64,000 bases of DNA, taken from Bacillota bacterium (GTDB lineage: Bacteria > Bacillota > Clostridia > Lachnospirales > Bianqueaceae). A model generated the notes under the pieces. The model worked only from the letters and a program-made list of their open reading frames with translations, did no database searches and had not been told where the DNA came from. A program made the position numbers and the translations under genes. Below, piece after piece: positions 47,342 through 55,909 of this stretch. The DNA is taken from contig JAFZQZ010000090.1 of assembly GCA_017620135.1 (NCBI GenBank), positions 23,092 to 87,091 on the forward strand, read 5' to 3'. Every line of letters begins with the position of its first letter. Position 1 is the first letter of the stretch.

Positions 47342-47354
47342 TACAAATTGGTGA

Positions 47355-47383
47355 TTGCATTTTTGCGGCAAGTTCGATATAGT
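47355..47383 (+). promoter_or_regulatory. Promoter of the zinc-ribbon / ABC exporter operon
   Basis: TTGCAT (47355-47360), 17-base spacer, TATAGT (47378-47383). Confidence 0.65.
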
Positions 47384-47444
47384 AGATGTATTAGATCGGA
47401 TCTTTCCAAACAAGTATATCAAAGAAAGAGTGAGGTAAATAAAC

Positions 47445-49523
47445 ATGTTTTGTGGTCATTGCGGCAGACAGATCCCTGACGACAGTGTTTTTTGTCCCCT
47501 TTGCGGCGCCAGTCTGAAAAACCAGACTCAGCAGCCGGCACAGCCGCCGACAGGCAAAGATTTTTCTCAGGAGCCGCTCAGCCGGTATGGTCAGCCAAGC
47601 TACCAGTCCGGTCAGGCGCCCGCTGCTCCGGCTCAGAACGCGCCGCAGTGGCAAACTGGTCAAGTCCAGTATGACCAAGGTCAGTACGGACAAGCACAAG
47701 GCGCACAGCCCCAGTATCAGCAGCCTGCTGCGCCTCAATGGCAAACCGGTCAGGTTCCGTACGGACAGGGTCAGTATACTCAGGGCCAATACGACCAGTG
47801 GCAGAATGCTCCGCAGGGAGGAAACCTTCCGCCTTTCCAGCAGTATGAAGAGCCAGGAAAGGGAAAGCGCTCAAAGAAGCAGAAAGGCGCATCTACCGGC
47901 AAGAAGAAAAAAGGACTGGTGATCGGAGGGATCTGCGGAGGCATCGTTCTTGTGCTTGCGCTCGTGGCAGTCTTTTTCTGGAGCCAGGTCAGCAACTTCT
48001 TTGTGCGGACATTCTCTTCGCCAGATAAATATTATCAGTTCGTCGAAGGCCGTAATATCGATGATACGGCGAATACCGCCAGCACGATCTATGATCAGGT
48101 AGTACTGAAAAACATCGATATGCAGGATCGCGGAGTCGAGTTCGATATGAGCCTGAAGCCGGAAGAACCTCTGCTGGATCTTCTGAACGCTACCGGGATG
48201 AGGATGGACTTTGACTGGCTGGAGCAGGTGAAGATCTCCGGTTCCTCGAATTTCTCGGAGGGCATGGGAAAAGCGGAAGAGATCATCTATCTGAATGACG
48301 ACAAGATCCTCAGCCTGAACGTGGTGATCGATTCGAACAAAAACATTTATTACCTGCAGGTCCCGGAGTTCTCGGAAGACTGGATCAAATTCGATCCCTA
48401 CTCCATGATGACCAGCGGTCAGATCCCGATCTCCATGGGTTCGACGATGTATGGCGCGTCCTCTATCCTGACACAGCTGACAGATCTTCTTCCGGACGAG
48501 GAAACTGCCAATAACCTGATGAAACGCTACGGACAGCTCGTTCTGGATCAGATCAAAGGCGTATCGAAGCAGACCGAGACCCTGAAGATCAAAGGTGTTT
48601 CCGGCAAATATACCGCGCTTTCCTATGAGATCGATGAAGACGACATGAAAGATATTCTTGCGGTAGTCTTTGATGCGGTCAAAGATGATGAGGATATTGA
48701 AAAACTCATCAAAGGCGTCGCTCCGATCTACGGACCGAGACTGATGGGCACACCGAACGTGGATGAGGATGATTTCTATGATCTTGTGATCGAACAGCTG
48801 GAAAAGGCCGAGGATCAGATCGACGACATTAAAATGGATGAATCCATTGAAATGAAGGTCTGGGTCGATGGAAAAGGTGAGATCGTTGCCCGTAAGATCA
48901 ACTATGGAGACTATGAATTTTTCGCAGGCATGAGCGAAGCCGGAGGCAAGTTCGGACTGGAGCTTTCCTACAGCAGTGAAGCAAAATATAACGAAGGAAG
49001 TATCTCACTCACGGGCTCAGGAACGAAAAAAGGCGACAAGTTGACGGGCACACTGACTCTTGAGATGATGGAGAAAGAATTCGCCGAGATCAAGCTGGAA
49101 GACTTTGATAAGGAACAGCTCAAGAAAGGTTTCCTGGACGGTAAACTCGTGATCTATCCGACCAAGGAAGCATTCCAGGCGGCCGGCCTTTCCCGGTATC
49201 TGAATCAGTTCAAGAGTATCCTGTCGGATGTCGGTATCCTTGTGGAAGGAAAAACGACGGATTCCGAAGGAAAGATCACTTTCCAGATCCTGACGGACGA
49301 CGAACCGTTCCTGACCATCTCCATGGAAAGCAAGACAAAGAAGGCGGAAGAAGTGGATAAGGTCAAAGGCGCGGTGGATTATATGACCTGGATACAGAAT
49401 ATCAAACCTTCCGATCTGCAGGACTTTGTGGACGATCTGGAAAAGACCGATCTGCCGGATGAACTGATCGATTATCTCAGAAGTACGATTCCCGGCAGTT
49501 CCAGTATGACGCCCGGGTTTTAA
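47445..49523 (+). CDS. Zinc-ribbon membrane protein with Gln/Gly/Tyr-rich linker
   Basis: 692 residues. An N-terminal zinc ribbon (MFCGHCGRQIPD then CPLCGASL), a low-complexity linker at about 30-140 with repeats such as PQWQTGQVQYDQGQYG and PQWQTGQVPYGQGQY, a basic stretch, one membrane helix at about 163-186, then an about 500-residue extracellular part with no domain I can name with confidence. The topology, ribbon inside and large domain outside, is common in Clostridia. It is 15 bases upstream of an ABC exporter and probably co-transcribed. Confidence 0.82.
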   Translation: MFCGHCGRQIPDDSVFCPLCGASLKNQTQQPAQPPTGKDFSQEPLSRYGQPSYQSGQAPAAPAQNAPQWQTGQVQYDQGQYGQAQGAQPQYQQPAAPQWQTGQVPYGQGQYTQGQYDQWQNAPQGGNLPPFQQYEEPGKGKRSKKQKGASTGKKKKGLVIGGICGGIVLVLALVAVFFWSQVSNFFVRTFSSPDKYYQFVEGRNIDDTANTASTIYDQVVLKNIDMQDRGVEFDMSLKPEEPLLDLLNATGMRMDFDWLEQVKISGSSNFSEGMGKAEEIIYLNDDKILSLNVVIDSNKNIYYLQVPEFSEDWIKFDPYSMMTSGQIPISMGSTMYGASSILTQLTDLLPDEETANNLMKRYGQLVLDQIKGVSKQTETLKIKGVSGKYTALSYEIDEDDMKDILAVVFDAVKDDEDIEKLIKGVAPIYGPRLMGTPNVDEDDFYDLVIEQLEKAEDQIDDIKMDESIEMKVWVDGKGEIVARKINYGDYEFFAGMSEAGGKFGLELSYSSEAKYNEGSISLTGSGTKKGDKLTGTLTLEMMEKEFAEIKLEDFDKEQLKKGFLDGKLVIYPTKEAFQAAGLSRYLNQFKSILSDVGILVEGKTTDSEGKITFQILTDDEPFLTISMESKTKKAEEVDKVKGAVDYMTWIQNIKPSDLQDFVDDLEKTDLPDELIDYLRSTIPGSSSMTPGF

Positions 49524-49538
49524 TTGGAGGATCATTAC

Positions 49539-50225
49539 GTGCCGAATCTCAGCATAGATCAGATCTATCGTAAGTACGGAAGAAAAAGGGTGCTTGAAGG
49601 AGCATCCTTTTCTGCATGCGCGGGAGCCGCTGTCGGGATCGTGGGCGTCAACGGCTCCGGCAAGTCTACGCTTTTATCGATCCTTGCAGGGATCCAGAAA
49701 GCGGATCAGGGACGGTTTCTCATGCAGACCTCGAACGGCTGGACGGATCTTCTGACAGATGAGAGAAGGCTTTCTTCTCTGGTCGGTTATATTCCTCAGG
49801 GCACACCGCTCATGGATGAACTCTCAGCCAGAGACAACCTCCTTTTATGGTACGGGAAAGAGGAGATGAATGTAAGTCTTCAAAACGGTCCGCTTCATAT
49901 TCTGGGGATCGGGGAATTCCTGAAAACCAGAGTGAAAGATATGTCCGGCGGGATGAAAAAGCGGCTTTCGATCGGATGCGCAGTCGCGAAAGATCCTCCG
50001 ATCCTGCTGCTGGACGAAGCCTGCGCGGCACTGGACCTTCCCTGCAAGAAACAGATCCTTTCCTATCTTCGGATCCACTGTCAGAGAGGCGGCAACGTCA
50101 TTTTATCCACACACGATCTGGATGAACTTTCGATCTGCCGGTATGTTTACGTGCTGAAAAATGGGGTTCTCACTCCGTATCCCTATGACGGGGATGGCGA
50201 TAAACTGTTAGAGGCGATCCAATGA
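49539..50225 (+). CDS. ABC transporter ATP-binding protein
   Basis: 228 residues from GTG 49539, behind TTGGAGG. Walker A GVNGSGKSTLL, signature MSGGMKKRLSIG (a variant of LSGGQ), Walker B ILLLDEA and the switch His in LSTHDLDEL. Overlaps the first permease by four bases. Substrate of the exporter is unknown. Confidence 0.93.
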   Translation: MPNLSIDQIYRKYGRKRVLEGASFSACAGAAVGIVGVNGSGKSTLLSILAGIQKADQGRFLMQTSNGWTDLLTDERRLSSLVGYIPQGTPLMDELSARDNLLLWYGKEEMNVSLQNGPLHILGIGEFLKTRVKDMSGGMKKRLSIGCAVAKDPPILLLDEACAALDLPCKKQILSYLRIHCQRGGNVILSTHDLDELSICRYVYVLKNGVLTPYPYDGDGDKLLEAIQ

Positions 50226-51454
50226 GACGGTTTTTACATCTGGAGTGGAAACGGGCGCTTCGGCTCTTACCGACGATCGCTCTCATCGATCTCATTTTGC
50301 TGGTCCTTTCCGGCGCGATCGGCGCCCAGCTGATCCAAAATCAGCAGGGGGATGAATCACAGCAGAAGGTCAGACTGGGCCTGGTCGGAGATATCGACGC
50401 GGCGCCTGAACTGAAGCTGGGTCTTTATGCGCTGGAAAACTTCGATAACAGCAAATATACGGTCGAACTTCTTCCCATGACGGAGGAAGAAGCGAAAAGC
50501 GGTATCATGTCCGGCCGGGTCAACGCGTACTTTCTGATCCCGGATGGTTTTGTCGAATCGGTCGGCGCCTATGCGGATGACAAACCGATTCGCTATGTTT
50601 CGACGGACGGCGTCGTAACGATCGGAACGCAGCAGGTCGATGAGATCGTAGAAAGTCTGGCCTCGATGCTGATCGAGGTACAGAGCAGTATCTACGGGAT
50701 GCAGCTGATCGTATCCGGAGCGAGAGAAGGACTGCGGGTCGATATCCTGGGAGATGAGATGCTGCTTCGTTACGGCGGGGCTTTTCTGGAAAGAGAGGAT
50801 TATCTCGACGTACAGACGATCGGGATCCGGGACGAGCTTTCGATCACCGGAGGGATCGGCACAGGTATATTCGTGCTGTTCCTGCTGCTATCCGGGATCA
50901 GTCTGGCTCCGCTTTACCTGAAGGATCAGAAGCCGCTTTATCAGCTGCTGAAGATGCGATCCGGCATTGGAGGAGTAAGGCAGATTCTTTCGGCACTGAT
51001 CGTTCACAGCGCGCTTTTGATGATGGAAGGTCTGTTCGTCGGAGCCGTGACATATTTCGTTTGTAAGAGGACCGGACTGATCGGGGAACTTTATAACCTT
51101 TCGGGTCCTGAGGCGCTGAAAGTACTGGTCCTCATCATACCGGTCGTGATCCTGATCAGTCTGACACAGCTGATCATCTATGAGGGGATCCGTTCCGTGC
51201 AGGGCAGCCTGATCCTGATCTTCATGCTTTCGATCTTTCTGGGTTATTTTTCCGGATGTCTGTATCCGATCAGTTTTTTCCCGGAGATCTTTCAGAAGCT
51301 TCCGCTCTATCAGCCGGTAGGGGCTTCTATCCTGTATATAGGCCAGTGTCTTCTTAAACAGTTTCATCTGCCGGCTTTATGTTCCATCCTGATCTGGTGC
51401 CTGGGACTTTTCGGGCTTTGTGTGCTGGCCCGGGAGAGGAGGATCAGAGGATGA
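50222..51454 (+). CDS. ABC-2-type permease, first of two
   Basis: 410 residues. One membrane helix at the N terminus (about 13-33), an about 180-residue extracytoplasmic domain (KVRLGLVGDIDAAP and VNAYFLIPDGFVESV, the ABC-2 exporter pattern), then five to six helices. Typical of half-permeases of ABC-2 exporters for peptides, drugs or polymers. Overlaps the next gene by four bases. Confidence 0.88.
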   Translation: MRRFLHLEWKRALRLLPTIALIDLILLVLSGAIGAQLIQNQQGDESQQKVRLGLVGDIDAAPELKLGLYALENFDNSKYTVELLPMTEEEAKSGIMSGRVNAYFLIPDGFVESVGAYADDKPIRYVSTDGVVTIGTQQVDEIVESLASMLIEVQSSIYGMQLIVSGAREGLRVDILGDEMLLRYGGAFLEREDYLDVQTIGIRDELSITGGIGTGIFVLFLLLSGISLAPLYLKDQKPLYQLLKMRSGIGGVRQILSALIVHSALLMMEGLFVGAVTYFVCKRTGLIGELYNLSGPEALKVLVLIIPVVILISLTQLIIYEGIRSVQGSLILIFMLSIFLGYFSGCLYPISFFPEIFQKLPLYQPVGASILYIGQCLLKQFHLPALCSILIWCLGLFGLCVLARERRIRG

Positions 51455-52605
51455 AGCATTTTCTGAAATGGTTTGTTCTTCTGCTTCGCCGTACCTGCAG
51501 CCGGCCAGGCTATCTTTGTATTCTGCTGCTGGCGCCGGTCTTCGGACTTCTTCTCTGGTTTACGGCGGGATCCAAGTCCGGAGCGCTGACGATCACGGTC
51601 TCCTCTTATGATACGGATCAGGTGATCTATCAGGATATCGTGGACAAGCTGGATTCCAGGATCGTTTCGTTTATCATCTGCGAAACCGGAGAGGAAGCGA
51701 TACAAACGGTAAGGGAAGGACGGGCGGACGCCGCCTGGATCTTCCCGGAGGATCTGGATGAAAAGATCCATCAGATGATCACGGACAAGCCGGGAAGAGT
51801 GACGGAAGATAACGCGCTGGTACTGGTCTACGAGCGTTTTGACAACGTATTCTTACGGCTTTCGAGAGAGATCCTGTTTATGCGGCTCTTCCCGTATATC
51901 TCCTATGAGATCTACGGAGATTTCATCCGTACGGATGTAGGCGTTACGGAGGTGACGGAGGAGACGCTTCGGGATCATTACGGGCTGAAGGCGACGGATG
52001 GCAACATTATCGTGATGGAGTCCATTGAGGGCTCCAGAGATATCCAGGAAGCGCTGGAGACCAGTTACCTGCTGTCGCCGGTCCGGGGCCTGTTGATCGT
52101 CCTGCTGATAACGGCAGGTTTCAGCGCTTCGATCCTGATCGAAAAGGACAAGCGGTCCGGTCTTCTGACCTGGGTGAAGAGATCCAGGCTGATCGGAACC
52201 GTCTATGCGTACTATCTGGCGACGATGCTTCCGGTCGCGGCGGTGATCATCCTGACGCTGCTTGGAGTAGGGCTGGCGCCGGATCTACCGCGGGAGATCC
52301 TCCTGATGATAATGACGGTGATCTCCGGAGCCGCTTTCTGTGATCTGATCCGGTTGGGGATCGGACGGCTGGGGGGAGAAAAAGCGCTTTCGATCATGGT
52401 ACCGATCATTCTGCTGTTTTTGCTGGCGGTCTGCCCGGTATTTCTTAATTTCCGCTCGATCCGGTATATTCAGTATCTCCTGCCGCCATTTTTCTACCTG
52501 CAGCTGGCGACCGGAAATGTCTACTTCTTGCACTTCCTTATCCAGATGCTGGTCTATGTGGGACTGGATATCGTGCTGATCCGAATCCTTCCGGTGAAGC
52601 ATTAA
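51451..52605 (+). CDS. ABC-2-type permease, second of two
   Basis: 384 residues from ATG 51451. Same architecture as the gene before it: N-terminal helix (LCILLLAPVFGLLLWF), extracytoplasmic domain with AAWIFPEDLDEKIHQM, then a block of helices. The two probably form a heterodimer with the ATPase. Sequence identity between the pair is low. Confidence 0.88.
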   Translation: MKHFLKWFVLLLRRTCSRPGYLCILLLAPVFGLLLWFTAGSKSGALTITVSSYDTDQVIYQDIVDKLDSRIVSFIICETGEEAIQTVREGRADAAWIFPEDLDEKIHQMITDKPGRVTEDNALVLVYERFDNVFLRLSREILFMRLFPYISYEIYGDFIRTDVGVTEVTEETLRDHYGLKATDGNIIVMESIEGSRDIQEALETSYLLSPVRGLLIVLLITAGFSASILIEKDKRSGLLTWVKRSRLIGTVYAYYLATMLPVAAVIILTLLGVGLAPDLPREILLMIMTVISGAAFCDLIRLGIGRLGGEKALSIMVPIILLFLLAVCPVFLNFRSIRYIQYLLPPFFYLQLATGNVYFLHFLIQMLVYVGLDIVLIRILPVKH

Positions 52606-52624
52606 AGTTTCCGGGGAAACTATC

Positions 52625-52653
52625 TTGACAAAACAACGACAGTTTCCTATAAT
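52625..52653 (+). promoter_or_regulatory. Consensus promoter of the nickel/cobalt operon
   Basis: Perfect TTGACA (52625-52630) and TATAAT (52648-52653), 17-base spacer, followed by an about 130-base leader. Confidence 0.9.
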
Positions 52654-52675
52654 GGATAAAGTAATCGGATATCAA

Positions 52676-52760
52676 GAAGGTATCTACCATAGCCGCAGCA
52701 GCGGAGCCGCGTGGCGCGGAAGCGCTTGGAGCGGTATATTTCGGGTGGGTACCTTTTTTG
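52676..52760 (+). promoter_or_regulatory. Structured leader ending in a terminator-like helix (candidate riboswitch)
   Basis: AGGTATCTACC (52678-52688) pairs with GGGTACCT and the bases before it (52744-52754), giving an 11-bp helix with two G-U pairs, directly followed by a T-run to 52759. Inside this helix three small hairpins follow one another: CCGC/GCGG (52693-52704), CCGCG/CGCGG (52707-52719) and CGCT/AGCG (52723-52733). The whole would be a four-helix junction whose closing stem doubles as a terminator. Ligand binding that stabilises it would switch the operon off, which suits an importer. The class is not recognised. Confidence 0.55.
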
Positions 52761-52788
52761 TTTCCGGACTCATCTGTGGAGGACAATC

Positions 52789-53331
52789 ATGAAAAACTCA
52801 CTGCGCATTCGAAAGATCGTTTATTCCGCAGTCTGCATCGCGCTGGCGATGGTGCTGCCGCTGTTCCTGGGACAGGTACAGATCTTTATGCAGGGCATAT
52901 CTCCCATGCATATTCCCGCGTTTCTCTGCGGTTTTCTGTGCGGACCCTGGTACGGGCTGGCGGTAGGGATCATCAGCCCGCTGCTGAGATCACTGGTCTT
53001 TCAGATGCCCAAACTCTATCCGACCGCGATCGCGATGGCGTTCGAACTGGGGACCTATGGGCTCCTGACAGGACTTCTCAATAAAGCCTTCAGAAAGATG
53101 AACTTCTGGCCCAGGACGTATCTCAGCCTGATCATCGCGATGATCATCGGACGGATCGTCGGCGGTCTCTGCCAGGCGGTCCTGCTCGGCGTACGCGGAC
53201 AGGAATACGGGTTCTCGGCGTTCATCACGGCTTATTTCGTGAATACGAGCGTGGGGATCGTGATCCATCTGATCGTCGTTCCGCTGATCCTTCTGGCACT
53301 GAAAAAGGCGAAGCTCACCCTGGAGGATTAA
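52789..53331 (+). CDS. ECF transporter S-component-like membrane protein
   Basis: 180 residues from ATG 52789, behind GGAGGA; the open frame reaches back to 52711 through the leader. Five to six hydrophobic helices. SPMHIPAFLCGFLCGPWYG and LSPLLRSLVFQMPKLYPTA-like segments resemble ECF-family S components of the PanT/unknown-substrate group. It is encoded directly upstream of CbiM. It may be a second substrate-capture protein sharing the CbiQ/CbiO module, or a helper of unknown specificity. Confidence 0.78.
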   Translation: MKNSLRIRKIVYSAVCIALAMVLPLFLGQVQIFMQGISPMHIPAFLCGFLCGPWYGLAVGIISPLLRSLVFQMPKLYPTAIAMAFELGTYGLLTGLLNKAFRKMNFWPRTYLSLIIAMIIGRIVGGLCQAVLLGVRGQEYGFSAFITAYFVNTSVGIVIHLIVVPLILLALKKAKLTLED

Positions 53332-53346
53332 CAGGAGGAGTTTCTT

Positions 53347-54348
53347 ATGCACATGGCAGATGCTTTGCTTTCCCCGGCAGTGGGAGGCGTGATGATCGCT
53401 GCGAGCGCGGCGGCAGCCGGATATTCGATCAAAAAGGTCGTGGAAGATCCGGATTTCAAGAAAAAGATCCCCGCAATGGGCGTCATGGGAGCGCTGGTTT
53501 TCGCGACCCAGATGATCAACTTTACGATCCCCGGGACCGGTTCATCCGGTCATCTCTGCGGCGGTTTTCTTCTGACCGCGATCCTGGGACCGTACGCGGG
53601 CTTTTTAAGTATGATCGGCGTCCTGCTGATCCAGTGCCTGTTCTTTGCGGACGGCGGTCTTCTCGCGATCGGCGCGAATGTCTGGAATATGGCATTCTAC
53701 GGATGCTTCGTGGGTGCGCTGATCTGGAAAGCTTTTATGAAGAAAGGCGCGACGAAGGGAAGGATCATTCTGGCGTCGATCGTCGGATGCGTGCTGACAC
53801 TGCAGCTTGGCGCGTTCTCTGTTACCATTGAGACACTGATCTCCGGAATCACCGTGCTGCCTTTCGGTACGTTCCTTGCCGCGATGCAGCCGATTCATCT
53901 GGCGATCGGATTCGTCGAGGGTCTGATCACGGCCGCGGTGCTTTGCTTCATCCATGAAGCGAGACCGTCGCTTCTCTGGAATGTAGAGGCGGAGGAAAAA
54001 GCGGGCCGGTTCTCCTATAAGACGACGCTGGTCATTCTGATCGTGACCTTCCTTCTGATCGGCGGCGGTCTTTCACTTCTGGCTTCTTCCTATCCGGATG
54101 GGCTGGAGTGGTCTATCGAGCGTCTGACCGGTGATACGGAGATCGAGGCGGCGGAAAAGCAGATCTACGAAACGACGGAAAAAATCCAGGAATCCACCTC
54201 GTTCCTGCCGGATTACGCATTTAAGGATTCGGAGAGCGCTGTCGGAACGACCGTTTCGGGTATCGTGGGCTGTATCATTACTTTCGGCGTACTGGCCGGT
54301 GCCGGTGCGCTGATGAAGATCCGTAAAAAGAAAGAAGCGAATGGATAA
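53347..54348 (+). CDS. cbiM: CbiM-type nickel/cobalt-binding permease with fused PDGLE (CbiN-like) domain
   Basis: 333 residues. Begins MHMADALLSPAVGG; the N-terminal M-H-M with His2 is the metal-capturing end of CbiM/NikM proteins, and a second region SGHLCGGFLLTAILGP is conserved. The C-terminal part has the P-D-G-L-E motif (SSYPDGLEWS) followed by a last helix, the CbiN/NikN-like half. So M and N functions are fused, as in LarMN. The presence of larC in the operon favours nickel over cobalt. Confidence 0.92.
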   Translation: MHMADALLSPAVGGVMIAASAAAAGYSIKKVVEDPDFKKKIPAMGVMGALVFATQMINFTIPGTGSSGHLCGGFLLTAILGPYAGFLSMIGVLLIQCLFFADGGLLAIGANVWNMAFYGCFVGALIWKAFMKKGATKGRIILASIVGCVLTLQLGAFSVTIETLISGITVLPFGTFLAAMQPIHLAIGFVEGLITAAVLCFIHEARPSLLWNVEAEEKAGRFSYKTTLVILIVTFLLIGGGLSLLASSYPDGLEWSIERLTGDTEIEAAEKQIYETTEKIQESTSFLPDYAFKDSESAVGTTVSGIVGCIITFGVLAGAGALMKIRKKKEANG

Positions 54349-55144
54349 ATGGACTGAAGCCAGACGAAGCCTGCAGATGATGGAAACGTCGGGAGAGGAA
54401 AGCCTTTACCGGAAGATCCATCCGCTGGCAAAGTTTCTGACCACGATCCTTTTTCTGGTGCTGGTGACTTCCTGCGCCAGAGATCATCTGGACGTGGTGC
54501 TGGCGATGGGGGTCTGGCTGTACGCATACGCACTGATCGGCGGATTATCCGCCGGTCAGTGTTTTCGTAAGATGTGGGGCCTTTTCGCCCTGTTGTTTTT
54601 TGTCGGGATCGCCAATCCCATCCTGGACAGAGTACCGGCGCTTACAGTGGGACATGTCGTCATCTCCCGTGGGATGATCGCCTTTGTTTCACTGTTTCTG
54701 AAAGGCGCTCTGGCCCTTCTTTCCGCATATTTCCTGGCGGTCACGACCGGAATGAACGGGATCCTTTCCGCGCTCTTGAAGCTGAAAGTCCCTGTCCTGC
54801 TGATCAATGTGATCTATCTGATCTACCGGTATCTGGGTCTGATGATTCAGGAGGCCTCCGATGTCTGGACAGCATACAGGCTGCGGGCACCAGGGCAGAA
54901 GGGGATCCATTTTTCCGTCTGGGGATCTCTGGTGGGTTCCATGATGATCCGCAGCATGGATAAGGCGGAGAAAGTTTATCAGAGCATGGAGCTTCGCGGC
55001 TATAAGCCGGAAGAAACGTTTGCCGGAGAAGAGAAATGGAATAAGGAGAGTACGGTCTATCTGCTCATTTGTGTTCCCAGCCTTTGTCTTTTCCGTTTTC
55101 TTCCGGTCTTTTCACTGATTGGATCAATCTTTACGGGCAGGTAG
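54341..55144 (+). CDS. cbiQ: CbiQ-type ECF transmembrane (T) component
   Basis: 267 residues, overlapping cbiM by eight bases. Five to six membrane helices and the cytoplasmic coupling helices with A-Y-R-L-R-A-P-G and MELRGY motifs (the Ala-Arg-Gly type couplers of EcfT). It links the metal-binding protein to the ATPase. Confidence 0.9.
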   Translation: MDKWTEARRSLQMMETSGEESLYRKIHPLAKFLTTILFLVLVTSCARDHLDVVLAMGVWLYAYALIGGLSAGQCFRKMWGLFALLFFVGIANPILDRVPALTVGHVVISRGMIAFVSLFLKGALALLSAYFLAVTTGMNGILSALLKLKVPVLLINVIYLIYRYLGLMIQEASDVWTAYRLRAPGQKGIHFSVWGSLVGSMMIRSMDKAEKVYQSMELRGYKPEETFAGEEKWNKESTVYLLICVPSLCLFRFLPVFSLIGSIFTGR

Positions 55145-55909
55145 ATGCGGATGATACGATTTGAACATGTTGGTTTTGCGTATACGAAAGAAAGGGGAAA
55201 GATTTTAGACGATCTTTCCTTTACGATAGAGAAAGGCGAGAGTGTGGGGATCATCGGGCCGAACGGCGCCGGCAAATCGACACTTCTCAAACTGATGGTA
55301 GGGCTGATCTTTCCGCAGGAAGGAAGCATCATGATCGATTCTGAATCGGTCGGGAAGAAAAATCTGGCAAAGATCCGGCAAAAGATAGGCTATGTCTTCC
55401 AGGACAGCGACACTCAGCTGTTCATGCCGACCGTCGAGGCGGATATAGGCTTTGGTCCGAAGAATTACGGGCTTAGCACGGAAGAAGTGAAAAAAAGAGT
55501 GGAGGAAGCACTTATAAAAACCGGAACGCAGGATCTAAGGTCCCTCTCGGTGCTGGAACTGTCCGGCGGACAGAAGAAACTGGTTTCTCTGGCAACGGTC
55601 CTTTCTCTGGAGCCGGAAGTACTGCTGTTCGATGAGCCGACGATCGCGCTGGATCCGAAAAACCGGCGGAGATTCATAGAACTGTTTCGGGAGCTTTCAG
55701 GGACGAAGATCATTGTGACGCATGATCTTGACCTGATCCTGGATACCTGTTCACGGACGATCCTGCTGGACGAAGGAAAGATCGTCTGTGATGATGAAAC
55801 GGAAAAAATACTGTATGATCAGAAGCTGCTGGAAGAAAACGGACTGGAACTGCCGCTGATGATCGAGGGTGTTAAAAGGAGGATAGACTATGAAAACTCT
55901 GTACATTGA
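55145..55909 (+). CDS. cbiO: CbiO-type ECF ATPase
   Basis: 254 residues. Walker A GPNGAGKSTLLKLM, Q-loop GYVFQDSDTQLF, signature ELSGGQKKLVSLA, Walker B EVLLFDEPTIAL and switch His in VTHDLDLIL. It powers the metal importer. It begins directly after the cbiQ stop and overlaps larC by 20 bases. Confidence 0.94.
   Translation: MRMIRFEHVGFAYTKERGKILDDLSFTIEKGESVGIIGPNGAGKSTLLKLMVGLIFPQEGSIMIDSESVGKKNLAKIRQKIGYVFQDSDTQLFMPTVEADIGFGPKNYGLSTEEVKKRVEEALIKTGTQDLRSLSVLELSGGQKKLVSLATVLSLEPEVLLFDEPTIALDPKNRRRFIELFRELSGTKIIVTHDLDLILDTCSRTILLDEGKIVCDDETEKILYDQKLLEENGLELPLMIEGVKRRIDYENSVH

Noticed and set aside
52676..52760. Cobalamin or known NiCo riboswitch
   Set aside because: No B12-box-like sequence was seen and the arms are shorter than I expect for the NiCo class; kept only as an unclassified structured leader.
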